From: Panaeolus papilionaceus | Lineage: Eukaryota > Basidiomycota > Agaricomycetes > Agaricales | Assembly (NCBI GenBank): GCA_015501605.1 | Contig: JADNRZ010000017.1 | Coordinates: forward strand, 868,001-932,000 | Length of the DNA: 64,000 nucleotides | Direction: 5' to 3' | Shown here: positions 23,342 through 35,100 of the stretch, piece after piece | How the letters are laid out: every line of letters begins with the position of its first letter | How positions within the stretch are numbered: the first letter of the stretch is position 1 | The notes under the pieces: model-generated | The model's input: only the letters and a program-made list of their open reading frames with translations | What the model was told of the DNA's origin: nothing | Databases searched by the model: none | Position numbers and translations under genes: made by a program

Positions 23342-26300
23342 TCATACCACCCTCCACGCACCACCCGTCGCACCCATATCACCACCCGGCCTCTCCACCA
23401 TGCCTCCAATATTATCAACGCGTCTACCAGCACTCACCACACCCTCAGCAGCATGCGTCGTGTCCCAGCTGCCCACAGAGCTGCCTAGGCGGGGCGTAGC
23501 CTGCCCAGGTCCACTTCCCTCCGTCGCAGTCGTGCTACCTGCAATCGTCGCAGGCGCAGTGACAAAGGAGCCCGCGGCGGTAGAGAGCATGTCGATGGAG
23601 GTGTTAGAAGCCATAGCACCCGCCTGACGTCCCCGAGAGGGCCCGGCGCGTGCGTTCCATGCTGAAGGAGGTGCGAGGAAGCCTTGCGGGTTCCACGGCA
23701 CGTCGACGCCCTGGCGTTCAGGGGAATGCGAATCGTGAGATTGGGGAGGCGAAGGTGAGTGTTCGTGTTCGGGGGAACGATCCATGGGTCCTGCTGTCTG
23801 CGCAGAATAGAAGGATTCTGTCATAGATGCGGAAACGGATTGGGGTCCACTAACAGGGCGTCGGGCGGGGATCGCAATAGGGCCAGAAGTAGCTGCTCCA
23901 CTGTGATCAGGCGACGCGCGTCGCGAAGGTTCTCTTGATCTCTCAGCAAGCGCCTCGTCCTCTTCCTGCTGCGTCTCCAACTGCCTGATGTGCGCCGTCG
24001 AAGAGCCCGCAGCTTCTTCAGCAGCCGCTTTGTGCTGATACCCAATCGGCCTTCCAAAGGTCCAGTTCTCCACACTCGCACCGCCCACACTCTCACTTCC
24101 ACTCCTTGAATGTGTACCCGCGGACGACGCGTACCCCTCGCCTGCCTCGTACTCCATATCGCGTCTTGTGCGACGCACGATGGGGTGCATGGGTACACCC
24201 TCAAGGGCATGCGAGCGACCACTCATGCTCCCGCTCTCAGCACCACTGCCACCGCTCTGGCTGCTTCCTCCACTCGCATCCCTATTCCTCGATGTGGCAG
24301 AAGCCGAAGGTCCAAGTGGCGACAAAGGCAACGGAGGAGCACCGTGATTAGCAGTCTCCTCTTCTACCCTATCCATCGCAGAATTAACACGGCTCCTCGG
24401 ACGACTCCTACTTCCCGATGCACCGCCACCGTTCGACGAAGTGGTAGCACCCAGACCAGCTGTTCCACCGCCTGAAACACCAAGCGAGCCTAAGCCAGCC
24501 GCAGGGCCCGTCGCGCCTCGCATCACCAGATCAAGCTGGCTCATGCTGCCTTGCACAAAGGCGCGCATAGAGCTGCCAAGCGAGATGAGTGAGGAGGCGC
24601 GTTGGCGAGGGCTGCCGCTTCCATGGGACGAATACGACTGGGTGCGCGAACGCGCTGAGCTCCTCCTTGACCTCGATGATGACTGCTCAGAACCCTCTTC
24701 ATGCTGGCTGACGGCGCTGCTTCGTCTCGAACGACCGCCTAATCCACCGAGTAGAGATCCCCTCGGCGAAGGAGTATGCGGGACGCCCAATAAGCCGATC
24801 TGATCATCGTGTTCTTGATGCTCATACGGCTCCTCACCCTCTAACACCTCCTCCTCTTCACCCCTATCCACCTCGGCTGGATCAGCCTCAAAATCGCTCA
24901 TCGTCTCTCCATACACATACGAAGGGTCGACGACCACCCCTCTCGCTTCCGCACCACCAATCACACCACTATCCGCCCTCCTCCTCTGGCCCGCTGGAAC
25001 ATGCACAACACTCGGGAACGCAATAGGCGCGACATTCATCGTCATATGCGGATGCACACTTGCCAGGGCTGCCGCAGCAGCAGCACTACTCGTCGACCCA
25101 CTAGATGGACTAGCAGATGCCATACTCCTGCTCCTTCCTCTGTTCTCCCCCCCTGGATGACGCGGGGGTAAGGGCAATGCACCAGCTGCGAGGCCTGCGA
25201 GGGCACCCATATGCGTGCGCGGGGGACGGGGGATAGAGGGTGCAAAACCACCCGATTGACTGCTCCCGAGACTGAGACTGGCGCGTTCGCGCCCTGAGCT
25301 CCGTGCGTCCTCCGAATCTGTACTCTCGACGTTGCCGGTGCTTTGAGTGAGGACAGACATGGCGCCGCTTCTCGTTCCCCGGGATGAGATGGACTGAGAG
25401 TGGGAATGCGAGTGCGATTGGGAGTGTGAGTGAGAGTAGGAGTGGCTCATTCCTGAGGATACACCCGACATGCTACGACCGTGACCTACACCGACGGGTC
25501 TGCGCACAGAGAAGGGGAATCGTGTGCTCGAACCTGCGATAGGCTGGCCGAGGGATGACATGGACCCTGATGCGCGACCGGAAGAAGGTGAGTGCGCTTC
25601 GGAGGACATGAAGTCGTGCTCGTCGTCCAATTCCTCTTCATCCTCATCCTCGTCCTCTTCTTCGTCTTCTTCATCTACCTCCTCTGACCCTTCTTCATCC
25701 TGCTCACCACTCTCACTCCCCGTCCCAGATTGCGTTCCTGTTCCTGTCACTTCAGACCCTGAAACAGACGACCCAGAGCGCGACGTCCCCGTATGTGTTC
25801 CCTTTCCGCTCTTTTTGCTCTTCTGACTCTTCCCACTCTTTTTACTTCCAGGTGCAGGAGACGCAGGGAACGGCACCAGATCTTTACTCGACACATGGCC
25901 GACACCAGGCCTCGAGAACGGATACGGGAGGGCCAATAACGGTGCGTTGGGTTTTCCTGTCGTGGTAATGGGTGCGGTTGAAGCAGGAGCAGCAACCAAC
26001 CCAGCTTCGACACCCGATATCCTATCCTTCGAATTACGTTTGGCTTTATGCGGATGCTGAATCCTCTCCTCATATTGCAGAGGTTCGATGCCCTCCTTCC
26101 CAGGTTCAGCAAACAGCTCCCTCGTCAACGCCCCGCGTTTCGACGGGCTCGTGCCCACAGCTGCGAGGACGCGTTGCAGAGCCTCAGTCTCGCCGTCCCT
26201 CTCCTGCCCCCTCTCCACGTCAACATCCCTCCTCACTTTCTCCCCGCCCTCTCTTTCCTTCTCCCTCCTCCTCTCACTGCTCTCAACGACAAGTCCGCCG

Positions 26301-29236
26301 CGCACATACCTCTCCCTCTGCTCCTCCCCACTCTTCCTCATCTCCCTCTCCTTCCTGAACCTCCTACTATTCGGCCCGTACCCGCCGTACGCATACGGTC
26401 CAGGCTGGTCAGGTTCGTCGCCTGTCCAACCGTAGCCATAGCCGTATTCGAAACCGCTGGGGTGGGTTGAGTAGGACATGTCGCGTCCGCGGTCCTGGTC
26501 GAAGTCCTCTGAGGCATTGACGATCCGTACGACTTCACCACTGACTGTACTCCACCTCAAATCGCCCCCTGTTCCTGTTCCTCGTAAACTCGCTGCGTAG
26601 CCGCTGACGCCGCGTCGGGATCCAAACCTCGACCGTGAACGTGAACGTGAGGAGGATCGACGAGGAGGAACGAGGCAGAACATGAAAGCGTCTTGTATGC
26701 GCATGCGCGTGGCGTCTCGCCATTCCCATGGAATGTCATCTTCGGCTGATTCGTAGAGTGCTGAGGTGCGGTGTGCGCGTGGATGGAACGCGGGTTGGGT
26801 GTGCGGTTGTCGGTGGGAGGGATGGGATTGCAAGTGGGGAGGGTGGGCAGCGTAGGAAAGGGACTGGGCACGATGAGGGGCGTATAAGGACGCCCTCCAC
26901 TCTGCCGCTGCTTCTTCAGCCGTGTAGGCATATCGCGATCTGCGTTTTTCGTTGGCTGTTTCTTCCCAGATGTGACGAGGCCCAGAGAGGCCTGCGAGGC
27001 GCTGGTTTGAGAGGATCCATAGACCAAGCCTGTGAGGGAGGAGGGTTGGGTGTTAGATATTTGTACAAGTAGAATAAGTGTAGTGAATGAATGAAACATA
27101 CCAAGCCACCAAAAGCACCAAACCCCTCCACACAGCCCACGCAACATTCAACCATAACACCACAGTCGCGTATCGCGTCAGTGCACCATCCGCCCCGAAG
27201 AACGTTCTGTCCCTGCTTCGCCACCTCTCCAGTCCCGGGTTTTGAGCCGCGCTGAATCCCAGCCCTAACATGGGTAAAGGTGCTGGATCAGAAAACGCAA
27301 ATATAAGCGCAAGCGCTAACCCGGCCCTAGGGAGAAGAAGGGCTACTGTGGGGAGGTTTTGAGAGTAAAAGTAGAAAGTCTCGGAGAGTGCAGAGGTCCA
27401 TGTCCATTCGTGTTGTTCGTCCTCCGAGTCGTCAGTATCCTCTGGGTTTGAGTCTGGGTTTGAGTCGACGTCATCATGTTTTTCAAGATTGGCAGTGGTG
27501 GGATGATCGGGATGACGCGATTCGCGATCACGTTTTTCAGTGAGAACGCCGAATTCTTCTTCGCGTACGCTAAGATCAATCTGGTCTTGTCTCTGTTCTG
27601 GCTTTTTCTCTTCTTTCATCTTTTCATCTGTTCTGCTCCTCCTCTTCTCAGCCTTGTGCGTTTTTGGTGCAGGCTCCGACAACGCATTCCAAAATGCCGA
27701 AAACCTCAGGTACATCAAAAAGCTGAAATTCGTATATGATGTCATGGCTGCGAAATTGAAGGCGGATGAAGAGAGGTAGATGGGGAGGATGAGGGGACGA
27801 CCTGTGTTTTCGTTCATTCCGTTAGTGAAAGTGACATCTTATCAAGATAATGATAGACAACTCACGCATCCTCCACCGCCTCGCAAACGAATACACCAAC
27901 TCGTACAACACACATACGACGAGGATCCATACGAGCCAGCATGCTACGTACGCTGCTGCACCTAGGGCCCAGTTTTTGGAGGTGTTGTTTGGGTTGGGGA
28001 ATTTGGCCACTCTGATTTGAATTTGAATTGGGTTAGTTAGCGTTCATGCATGAATTTTGAGAATGCCAATGGGGAAAATAATAAAAAGAGGATAGGGGAA
28101 AGTAAGGGGAAGGCATGAGAGGGATGAATGGTTACAGGAGACCAGCCCAAGACAGGGTATGAATGGGCTTGATATGGGATGGTGTGGTTTGAGATAAGGA
28201 GAAGGCAAGAGAAGAGAGAAAAGACAACGCATATGCTCAGGGGCGATACGGTACAAGTTCAACTTCTAGCGTGATCAAAGATCATGGTTCGAAATTCGAA
28301 ATACCGACCGCCGACTGAGCGACGTGTTGAATTCTCAGTTTAGGGCACCAATTCCAACCAACAAAAAAAAAAGGGACAGACAGAATGAAAGAAAAAGGAA
28401 AAAAAGAAAACTCACTGTAACAACATATAAACCGCATTGAAATCCAAAAACGTCTGTGCCGGTACATGATAAAACACTAACAGCGGCCACACATAATAAT
28501 AAAACTTCATCCACTTGCTCGGGTTCCTCAATAATCCCAACTGCAAATTCTTTGCGTTAAAGCGCGGGTGTGGTAATGCACCAGCACCAAGAGGGTACGA
28601 GGCGAGGTATGCGGGGTCAGCACTTGAGGTGAACCCAATCAGGTCTGGGATGGGGTTCGGCGAAGTAGAGGCGGGGTGTGTAGGCGACGACGGGCCAGGT
28701 ATTGGGGTTGGCCTCGTCACCACTTTCGGTGGAGGATTGACGCCCGATCGTGTTCGACCATGCTTATTAGGTGACGAACTCTCTCCTCCTACTGCACCTG
28801 CACTCGCACTCTGCTTAGCCGCCTTCGCTTCCTCCTCCCCATGCGCAGGAGGCCTATCCGACACGCTCACAATCCGCACCGACCTCGGCGTAGGTTTCCT
28901 CCCCACAAGTCCAATACTCATACCAGGATACGGGTCATCCGGACTCGCACTCGCCGCCGTATTCGGCGAGTCGCCCGTGCTCCTCCTCATGTGCATCGTA
29001 TTAGGGTCCTGGTCGTCAAAGTACCCCGCAAAGATGGACGAGTGCAGGGTGCTTGCAGGGGCCGGGGGCGGGGGGCGCTTGGGGAGCCATGTGGGGTAGC
29101 CTTCAGAGTCTTTTGAGCGCCGGGACTCGGAGGGAGCGGCAGAGTGGGGTGAGGGGTCGTTGTTGTCGGCTGGTGAGGGCGTGCTTGTGCTTGCGTGTCG
29201 ATGTGAGGAGAAGGAGGTGGGTGGTGGGGCAGGCAT
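23342..29236 (-). CDS. Large membrane protein with about five N-terminal-half helices and a long disordered tail (1784 aa)
   Basis: Four exons (29236-28416, 28011-27866, 27801-27102, 27029-23342) join in phase to 1784 residues; I do not recognise a named family. The first about 235 residues are Pro/Ser-rich. Hydrophobic segments follow: WMKFYYYVWPLLVFYHV near 240, YVACWLVWILVVCVLYELVY near 300, a weaker one near 340, LPTVALLLPRAGLALALIFA near 480, and YATVVLWLNVAWAVW plus LVLLVAWLGLWILS near 535-570. A charged loop of about 110 residues separates helices three and four. After the last helix comes HIWEETANEKRRSRYAYTAE, then over 1100 residues of Ser/Gly/Glu-rich low-complexity sequence, including an acidic Asp/Glu run and many Arg-Ser blocks suited to phosphorylation. 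The first intron is 404 nt, long for this window, and could hide a small exon. Confidence 0.75.
25610..25700 (-). repeat. Acidic codon-repeat tract
   Basis: Imperfect GAA/GAT/GAG repeats on the coding strand encode a run of about 25 Asp/Glu residues in the disordered tail of the large membrane protein. Confidence 0.8.
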
Positions 29237-32158
29237 GGTGTTCGGAGAACACTGGCAGTAGCCTGTGGGTTATGGTTATGTTGAAAGAGGAATGGTGGAT
29301 AAAAAGTCGAAATGAAGTTGAGAAAAGTAATAGAAAGTAAGAAAGTAACTAAGAAGAAAGGAAGAAAATAAGAAAAATGGATTAGATAGTAAAATAGATG
29401 ATAGACGTGCTTCGAGGACGCCGGGTGTAGAGAGGACCACTAGAGGTGGTTCGAAATAGTACGCGCCTCGTGTTCGTGCTGGGGGTCGTGACTGCCTCGT
29501 GTTGGCTGAATTCAAGACTCGAAAAAACGGGGGAAAAACGAACAGCGGTCGCCAAACACGGCACCTTTTTCTCAAACGGCGCGCACAGACCGTACCTGAA
29601 AACCAAACAACCAGATTCACCGATTTCTTCCCTCGCTTAGCGAATTAGACCATCATAGGAAAATAAATCTAGCTTTGATGTCAATATCCTGTTCTCGAGA
29701 GAGAGATGCGAACTCCTGTTCTTGCACGCTTGGGCATTCTACGCTTTCATTCTATGCTTCAATGCGAGTAAATTAGGATCGAGCATGACTATCCTGTACT
29801 ACTCCTTATACTCCTTTACTGACTTAAGTATGAGCTTGAATCTAGCAACTTCAACATTACGAAATGTTGAACCCGGCTAAACATCCCCTAACACCAGGGT
29901 CGTCATCACATCACACTGCACTCGGCAGAATGATCCTGACTTGCCACAAAAAGCAAAACAACAACCTATCCTGGCATCCCGGCTTTCGAGGGAGCTTACT
30001 TCCTGTTCACATCCCGAAGACACAAGGGACGTGACGACCTGCGCCCGTCGCGGGGAGGGTTAGAAAAACATAAGAATAAAAACATAAGAAAAAGAAAATA
30101 AGACGTTTCTATGTGGGCCCACCCCTCCTCCGCCGTTGGCTGAGTATAAATTCGGGTTGGTATTTGTTCTGGTCTAGGGTTTCTTTTTTTTCGTTTTTTT
30201 TTCTTTACTGCAAGTAATTGTGAATCTACGCTGCACATCCGGTTTTTGTTCATGAATACTACTGTTACTCGAAGGTATCCACCACGACATACTTCTCATC
30301 GTCATACAATGTATAAGTAGGTAACATTCAACGAACTTGAACGCGGTTGTCATGCGCTGTCATTGTGGACATCTGCAAGTGTGCTTGGATGACAGTTACC
30401 ACTTCTTTTTTTCTTCTTGTATTCTACATAATTGTTTTGTTCTCGTCGTAGATACACGTTTATCTTACTTCGTATCTACGTGTACTCTGCATATGTTTTT
30501 GTCTCTCAATCGTCGTATCGTTGTCAGCTCTATTGGCTTCAGCTTGGAAAAAAGATTGACAACTTGAATGACGTCGACACTTACCTTCTAAGTTCTATCA
30601 GAAATCGCTCTCGTTCGTCATTCGAACCACTCCATTACAACAGGCTCTAGTTATACAAGGCATAGCATGCTAGCAAGACCGAGCTTCTTCGACTCTGATT
30701 GCCACACGTGGCGTGGCGGCCATCTGTCTTCGATACGCATGCATTGAGATTCGAAGCGCGAAGCGCCGCCACTTCGAATGCTGACGCTATTGCTCCCCAG
30801 GGGCCAGGATGCCCTGCCAGCGCATGAGCGATAGGTGTACCCTCCACAACTACATACAGAATTTACCGACGTACACCTACATCGCAATCAGTATTTGAAA
30901 TAAACATCAGGAATAAAATAAAGGGGCCTTGATAATTCCCATTCATCCATTCAAGACGATTTGACACCTAAGTACGTGGAGAATGCTGAGCTTGCTTCCA
31001 CTGTGCCTCGATTGATGGGGGTTTAGGTTGAACGTTCGAATTGTGCAAGCTCTCTTCGGGGTGCGTTTATGATATGATAGGGATCTAGAAATGGGGGTAA
31101 GGATCGTTAGCTATGACTTGATGGGAATGAGATGTATTGGGATTGATTTGGAGGGCGGGGATGAAGAGGGGACTATGTTCAATGTGTATCTTTCGGGTAG
31201 GAGTGTGCTGAATGAGACTTTTGGATGCGTTATCTGCATGCCCTCCGAATTGCTATCATTCATCAGTAACAGCAAATGGGCGGTTGAATTTCTTTAGTTT
31301 GATTTGTAGGGCTCGAGGATGATGGGCGAAGCGGGCATGGCATGATAGTCTCATATATCGTCCATCCCTTATTTTTGAATTCAGTCCGGATGTCGAAAGA
31401 CAGTCAAGTCAGTGATCATCAACCTCAACTACATACCGATCACAACATGCCAAGCATCAAGATCACCCTCTGAGGATTGTCGATTTTCGATTATCACTCG
31501 AGTGTGGATCTTCCCTACTACTTAAGCGCCCTAGGCCTGAAATACGATCACACACCTCTCCAATGTGAGTATTTTTGGTCTCCTCTGACATTCCCCTGCC
31601 ACGTTATTTAGGAATTTGGCATTCGAGGGAGCTCCACGAAAATCATGATTATGAATTGTTTTCGGTGCCGGATGGTGGTGGAGTACACAATGTGCATTTC
31701 TGGTTTTAATTATTCGAGTGCAAACTCGGCTGTCCCTATTATCCCGTTTAAAGACACAGACTATATTCTACTCTATCTCGCAGGAGAGCAAGCAGAAACG
31801 GCTTGAAATAGCCGGCTACGTCATGATGACATAATCCAAACAGGCCAAATTGAGAAAAATCGTTGAACGCGAGGTGTTTTGGTTGCAGCTGAGTCTGACT
31901 GACGTCTGGTTTCATTTTAATTCATTTCTTCATTGCATTACACGCACTCACTGGTTCACTCACTGGTTCTTTTCTTTCTTTTCTGTTCTGTTCTGGTCTA
32001 TCCATTCATTCATTCTTTCATTCACTGTCTCGGTCCGCAATTGATCTGGTCTTGGATCGCACATTGCTTAGCATTCCGTATCTTGTCTCGGCGCAACCAT
32101 TGGCATACTCTAAGGGCTGGATAACGCACTTTCCATCGCCCACACAACACAACACACA
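29237..32158. promoter_or_regulatory. 2.9-kb divergent intergenic region
   Basis: Separates two very large genes transcribed outward. No convincing gene: small open frames (for example 31091-31297 plus, 30337-30567 plus) lack conserved features or splice partners. T-rich tracts occur near 30185-30205, and a gtgggcccac palindrome lies near 30113-30122. It probably contains both promoters and long 5' leaders. Confidence 0.5.
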
Positions 32159-35100
32159 ATGGTGCACCGCTCCGCCGACTCGCGGCTGCTCACCAACCTC
32201 CTCACCCACGAAAAAGAGTACTCCAAGCACCTCACTGCCCTCCACGATTTATCCAACAACTCCCTCGCCTCGTTTGCCGCATACGCAGCGGCGTCGGGGC
32301 AGCAGACGAGTGGAGTGGTTCTGTCGGTGGCGGGATCCCTCGCTGCGGCGGATGAGGCGCTGAGGAGGTATGGGCAGGGTGTGGATGAGTGGAAGGAGAG
32401 CATGAGGGCTCTGAAGGAGTTGGAGGAGGAGGTCGGGAATATTATGAGAGATAGGGAGATTTTGTGAGTTTGAACTTAATAAGATTTCCTCTCTGGTTTA
32501 CTTAATTATTGCGTCGTAATCCACCAGAGTCACCCGTGTTATCAAGGCTTCTAGGTCGAGTAAAAATGCAGCTGGAAGTATACGAGACTCGTTACTTTTG
32601 AACCACCAGACGTTCACCTCTGCATCTTCGTTGTCCCTCACCTCGAGTCCGCCAGATTCACCGTCGCCTGGGGCATCACGTAAGTTCGATTCTCTAGTTC
32701 GATTTCATTTCATTCCGCGTTATTCTAAGTACACGTTCCTTTACTCCCTTCTGGGTTCTTTCTTATCTATTTACCCACCACACTAAACCATGAACACTTG
32801 CGCTAACCCAACTCAACCCCTTCTCCTTCTAGGTCCCCTATCCATAACCTCCCTATCCCCCCTCCCCTCCAACCCCAAGCTCCTCGCCGCACAATCCGAG
32901 CTACAGGCATGCGAAACGCACCTCGCGTCTAAAGAGCACGAATTGGCGGTAAGGAGGTGTACTGCCCTTAAAGATGGCCTGGGGGCGCGGATGAAGGCGA
33001 TGGCGGAGTGTGGGTGGGCATGGGGAGAGATTGGGAGGGAGGCGGGGAGGGTGTTGGATGGACTGGGGGGAGTGAAGGTAGAAGGGAGGGAGGGGGAGGT
33101 TAATGGGACTGGTGAGTCGTTTTGGTTTTATTGAGAGAAGGGGGGAGACTGATAGATTTTGGAATTTAGGCAATGAATCGAAGACGTCAAGTCCTCTCGT
33201 TCGAAATCCTATGTTTACGGCTCAGGATATGAATAGGCAGAGCGGACATTATTCGATACCGGAACCGCAGGTGTCGCATTATATGGCTGGAGCGGAACAG
33301 CATTTCCAACAGCAGCATAATCAACACCAACACGCAGAACTCGAGCATCAGCAACAACTACATCAGCAATACTCTCATCACCACCAGCAACAACAACATA
33401 CAGGGCAATATCCAGCTGCTCCAGAGATAATGGAAAGCCCGATGGGGGCGTTTTCGGCGCTGGGACCTGTGCAGAGTTCTTCTCAGCACCAGCAGCCACA
33501 GGAAGGGCAACTGCCTCCACCAGTTAGTATTCTAAGCCTTGTTGACCCTGGTGTTGCGTTTGGTGTGTCGAGGAGTGAAACTCAAACTCATGGGAGGGAG
33601 GATCAGGTGGGAGAAGATGAAGAACTAGAAGGGGATGAAGAAGAGCACGAGGAAGCAGGAGGAGAGGAAGGAGAGGAAAGAGAGGAAAGAGGAGAGGGAC
33701 ACACGCGTGTACCGACGAGTACTACTACGAGTACTGTTACGCATTTTTCAGAGGGGACTGTGATGGAATGTGAACATGTGTCTCGGCTCTCGGAGTCGGG
33801 ACTCGAACGTCCATCTCAACCCTCCGACCACTCTGCTCACCCCTCGACATCTGAACCCACCACGTCTGTTGCTTCAGCAGCAGCCTCCAGTGCTCCTCCT
33901 CCGATCCCCTTCCCCTCCGCCCCCAAAGCAGACGACCGCCCCCCTTCAAATGCGTCAAGTGGGACAGCTGCATCTTCGCTTTATTATACGCCTGTTACGC
34001 CGACTACGTATACGACCGAGACAATTTCGTATGCGGCTGCGATTGCGGTTCATGTTGGGCCTGGGAGTGCTGGGCATAGCAGTTTGGGGCATGGCAGTTT
34101 GGGGCATGACAGTTTGGGCGGTGGACATGAAGTTGGCGGTCAGCCACTGGGTGTAGATGAAATACAGCCTGTTCCATCCCAGCACCAGTACGACCACCCC
34201 ATCCCAACGGCTGTCAGTGGAGAGAGGGCCGTCAGCCCCTACGCCCCGCTGAGCAGGAAAGAGTACTTTGAGGAGGATTTACATAGATCTGTGAAGATCC
34301 CTCCTGCGCATGCGATTGGGGAGTACGATATGCCTGTGATTTCACCTCATGATTCTCTCCACCACCACCACCACCAGCAACAGCAGCAACAGCGAGGTCG
34401 TGATGGATCACCCGCGAAGAGAAATTCCTTGCTTATGCGTCTTGGGTCGCTTGGAGGAGGTGGGAGTGGGAGGTCGTCGAGTCCGAGCCAGAGTCCGGGG
34501 CCTGGGACGCCTGTTGTTGAGTCTGTGCAGGTGGAGGGTGGAAGTGGGTTTACGAGACATGTATTAGAGAGGAGGATTACGGAGGAAGAGGGGGGGGTTA
34601 GTTTGGGGAGTCAGCCTGGGCACGGAGTGCAATCCCAACCACAACCACACCAAGAGCCACCAGCAGGGCAGGAGGATGACGCGAGCGAAGAGAGCGACGA
34701 GAGGTGGGCGAAGGAGGGGGAGTTGAACATGGTTGAGAATCCGAGATTTATGAGTGAGGAGAGGAAGAGGGAGTTGGCGCGGAAGAAGGAGAAGGAGGAG
34801 GCGAGGAGGGTGAAGGAGGAGGAGAAAGCCCGAGCCAAGGAGGAGAAGAGCAAAGATAAAACGAAGGATAAAGATAAAGGCAAAGGCAAACAAAAAGAAG
34901 CCCCTGAATCCGACGCCGACACCGAGGGTGAGGACCAAGACACGCCCAAGCCCTCCAAGACCCGTAACAGGCAGATATCGTTCGTGAAGCAGAAAAAGGC
35001 AGCGGAGAGCCTGAGTACGGTGGATGATAGTACCCATGCGCACACTCAGACTTCGTCGGGCAAGGTGCAGGCTTCGCCCTCTAAGGGGTTTTTGGGTAGC

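Noticed and set aside
26557..27147. Open frame of 196 codons overlapping the large membrane protein gene
   Set aside because: Removing the GTATG...ACAG intron at 27030-27101 puts the following exon into the other frame (LGLWILSNQRLAGLSG), which stays open for 1229 codons; this frame is a shadow.
31091..31297. 68-codon frame in the 2.9-kb divergent region
   Set aside because: Too short and without conserved features; the region is better explained as promoter and leader sequence.
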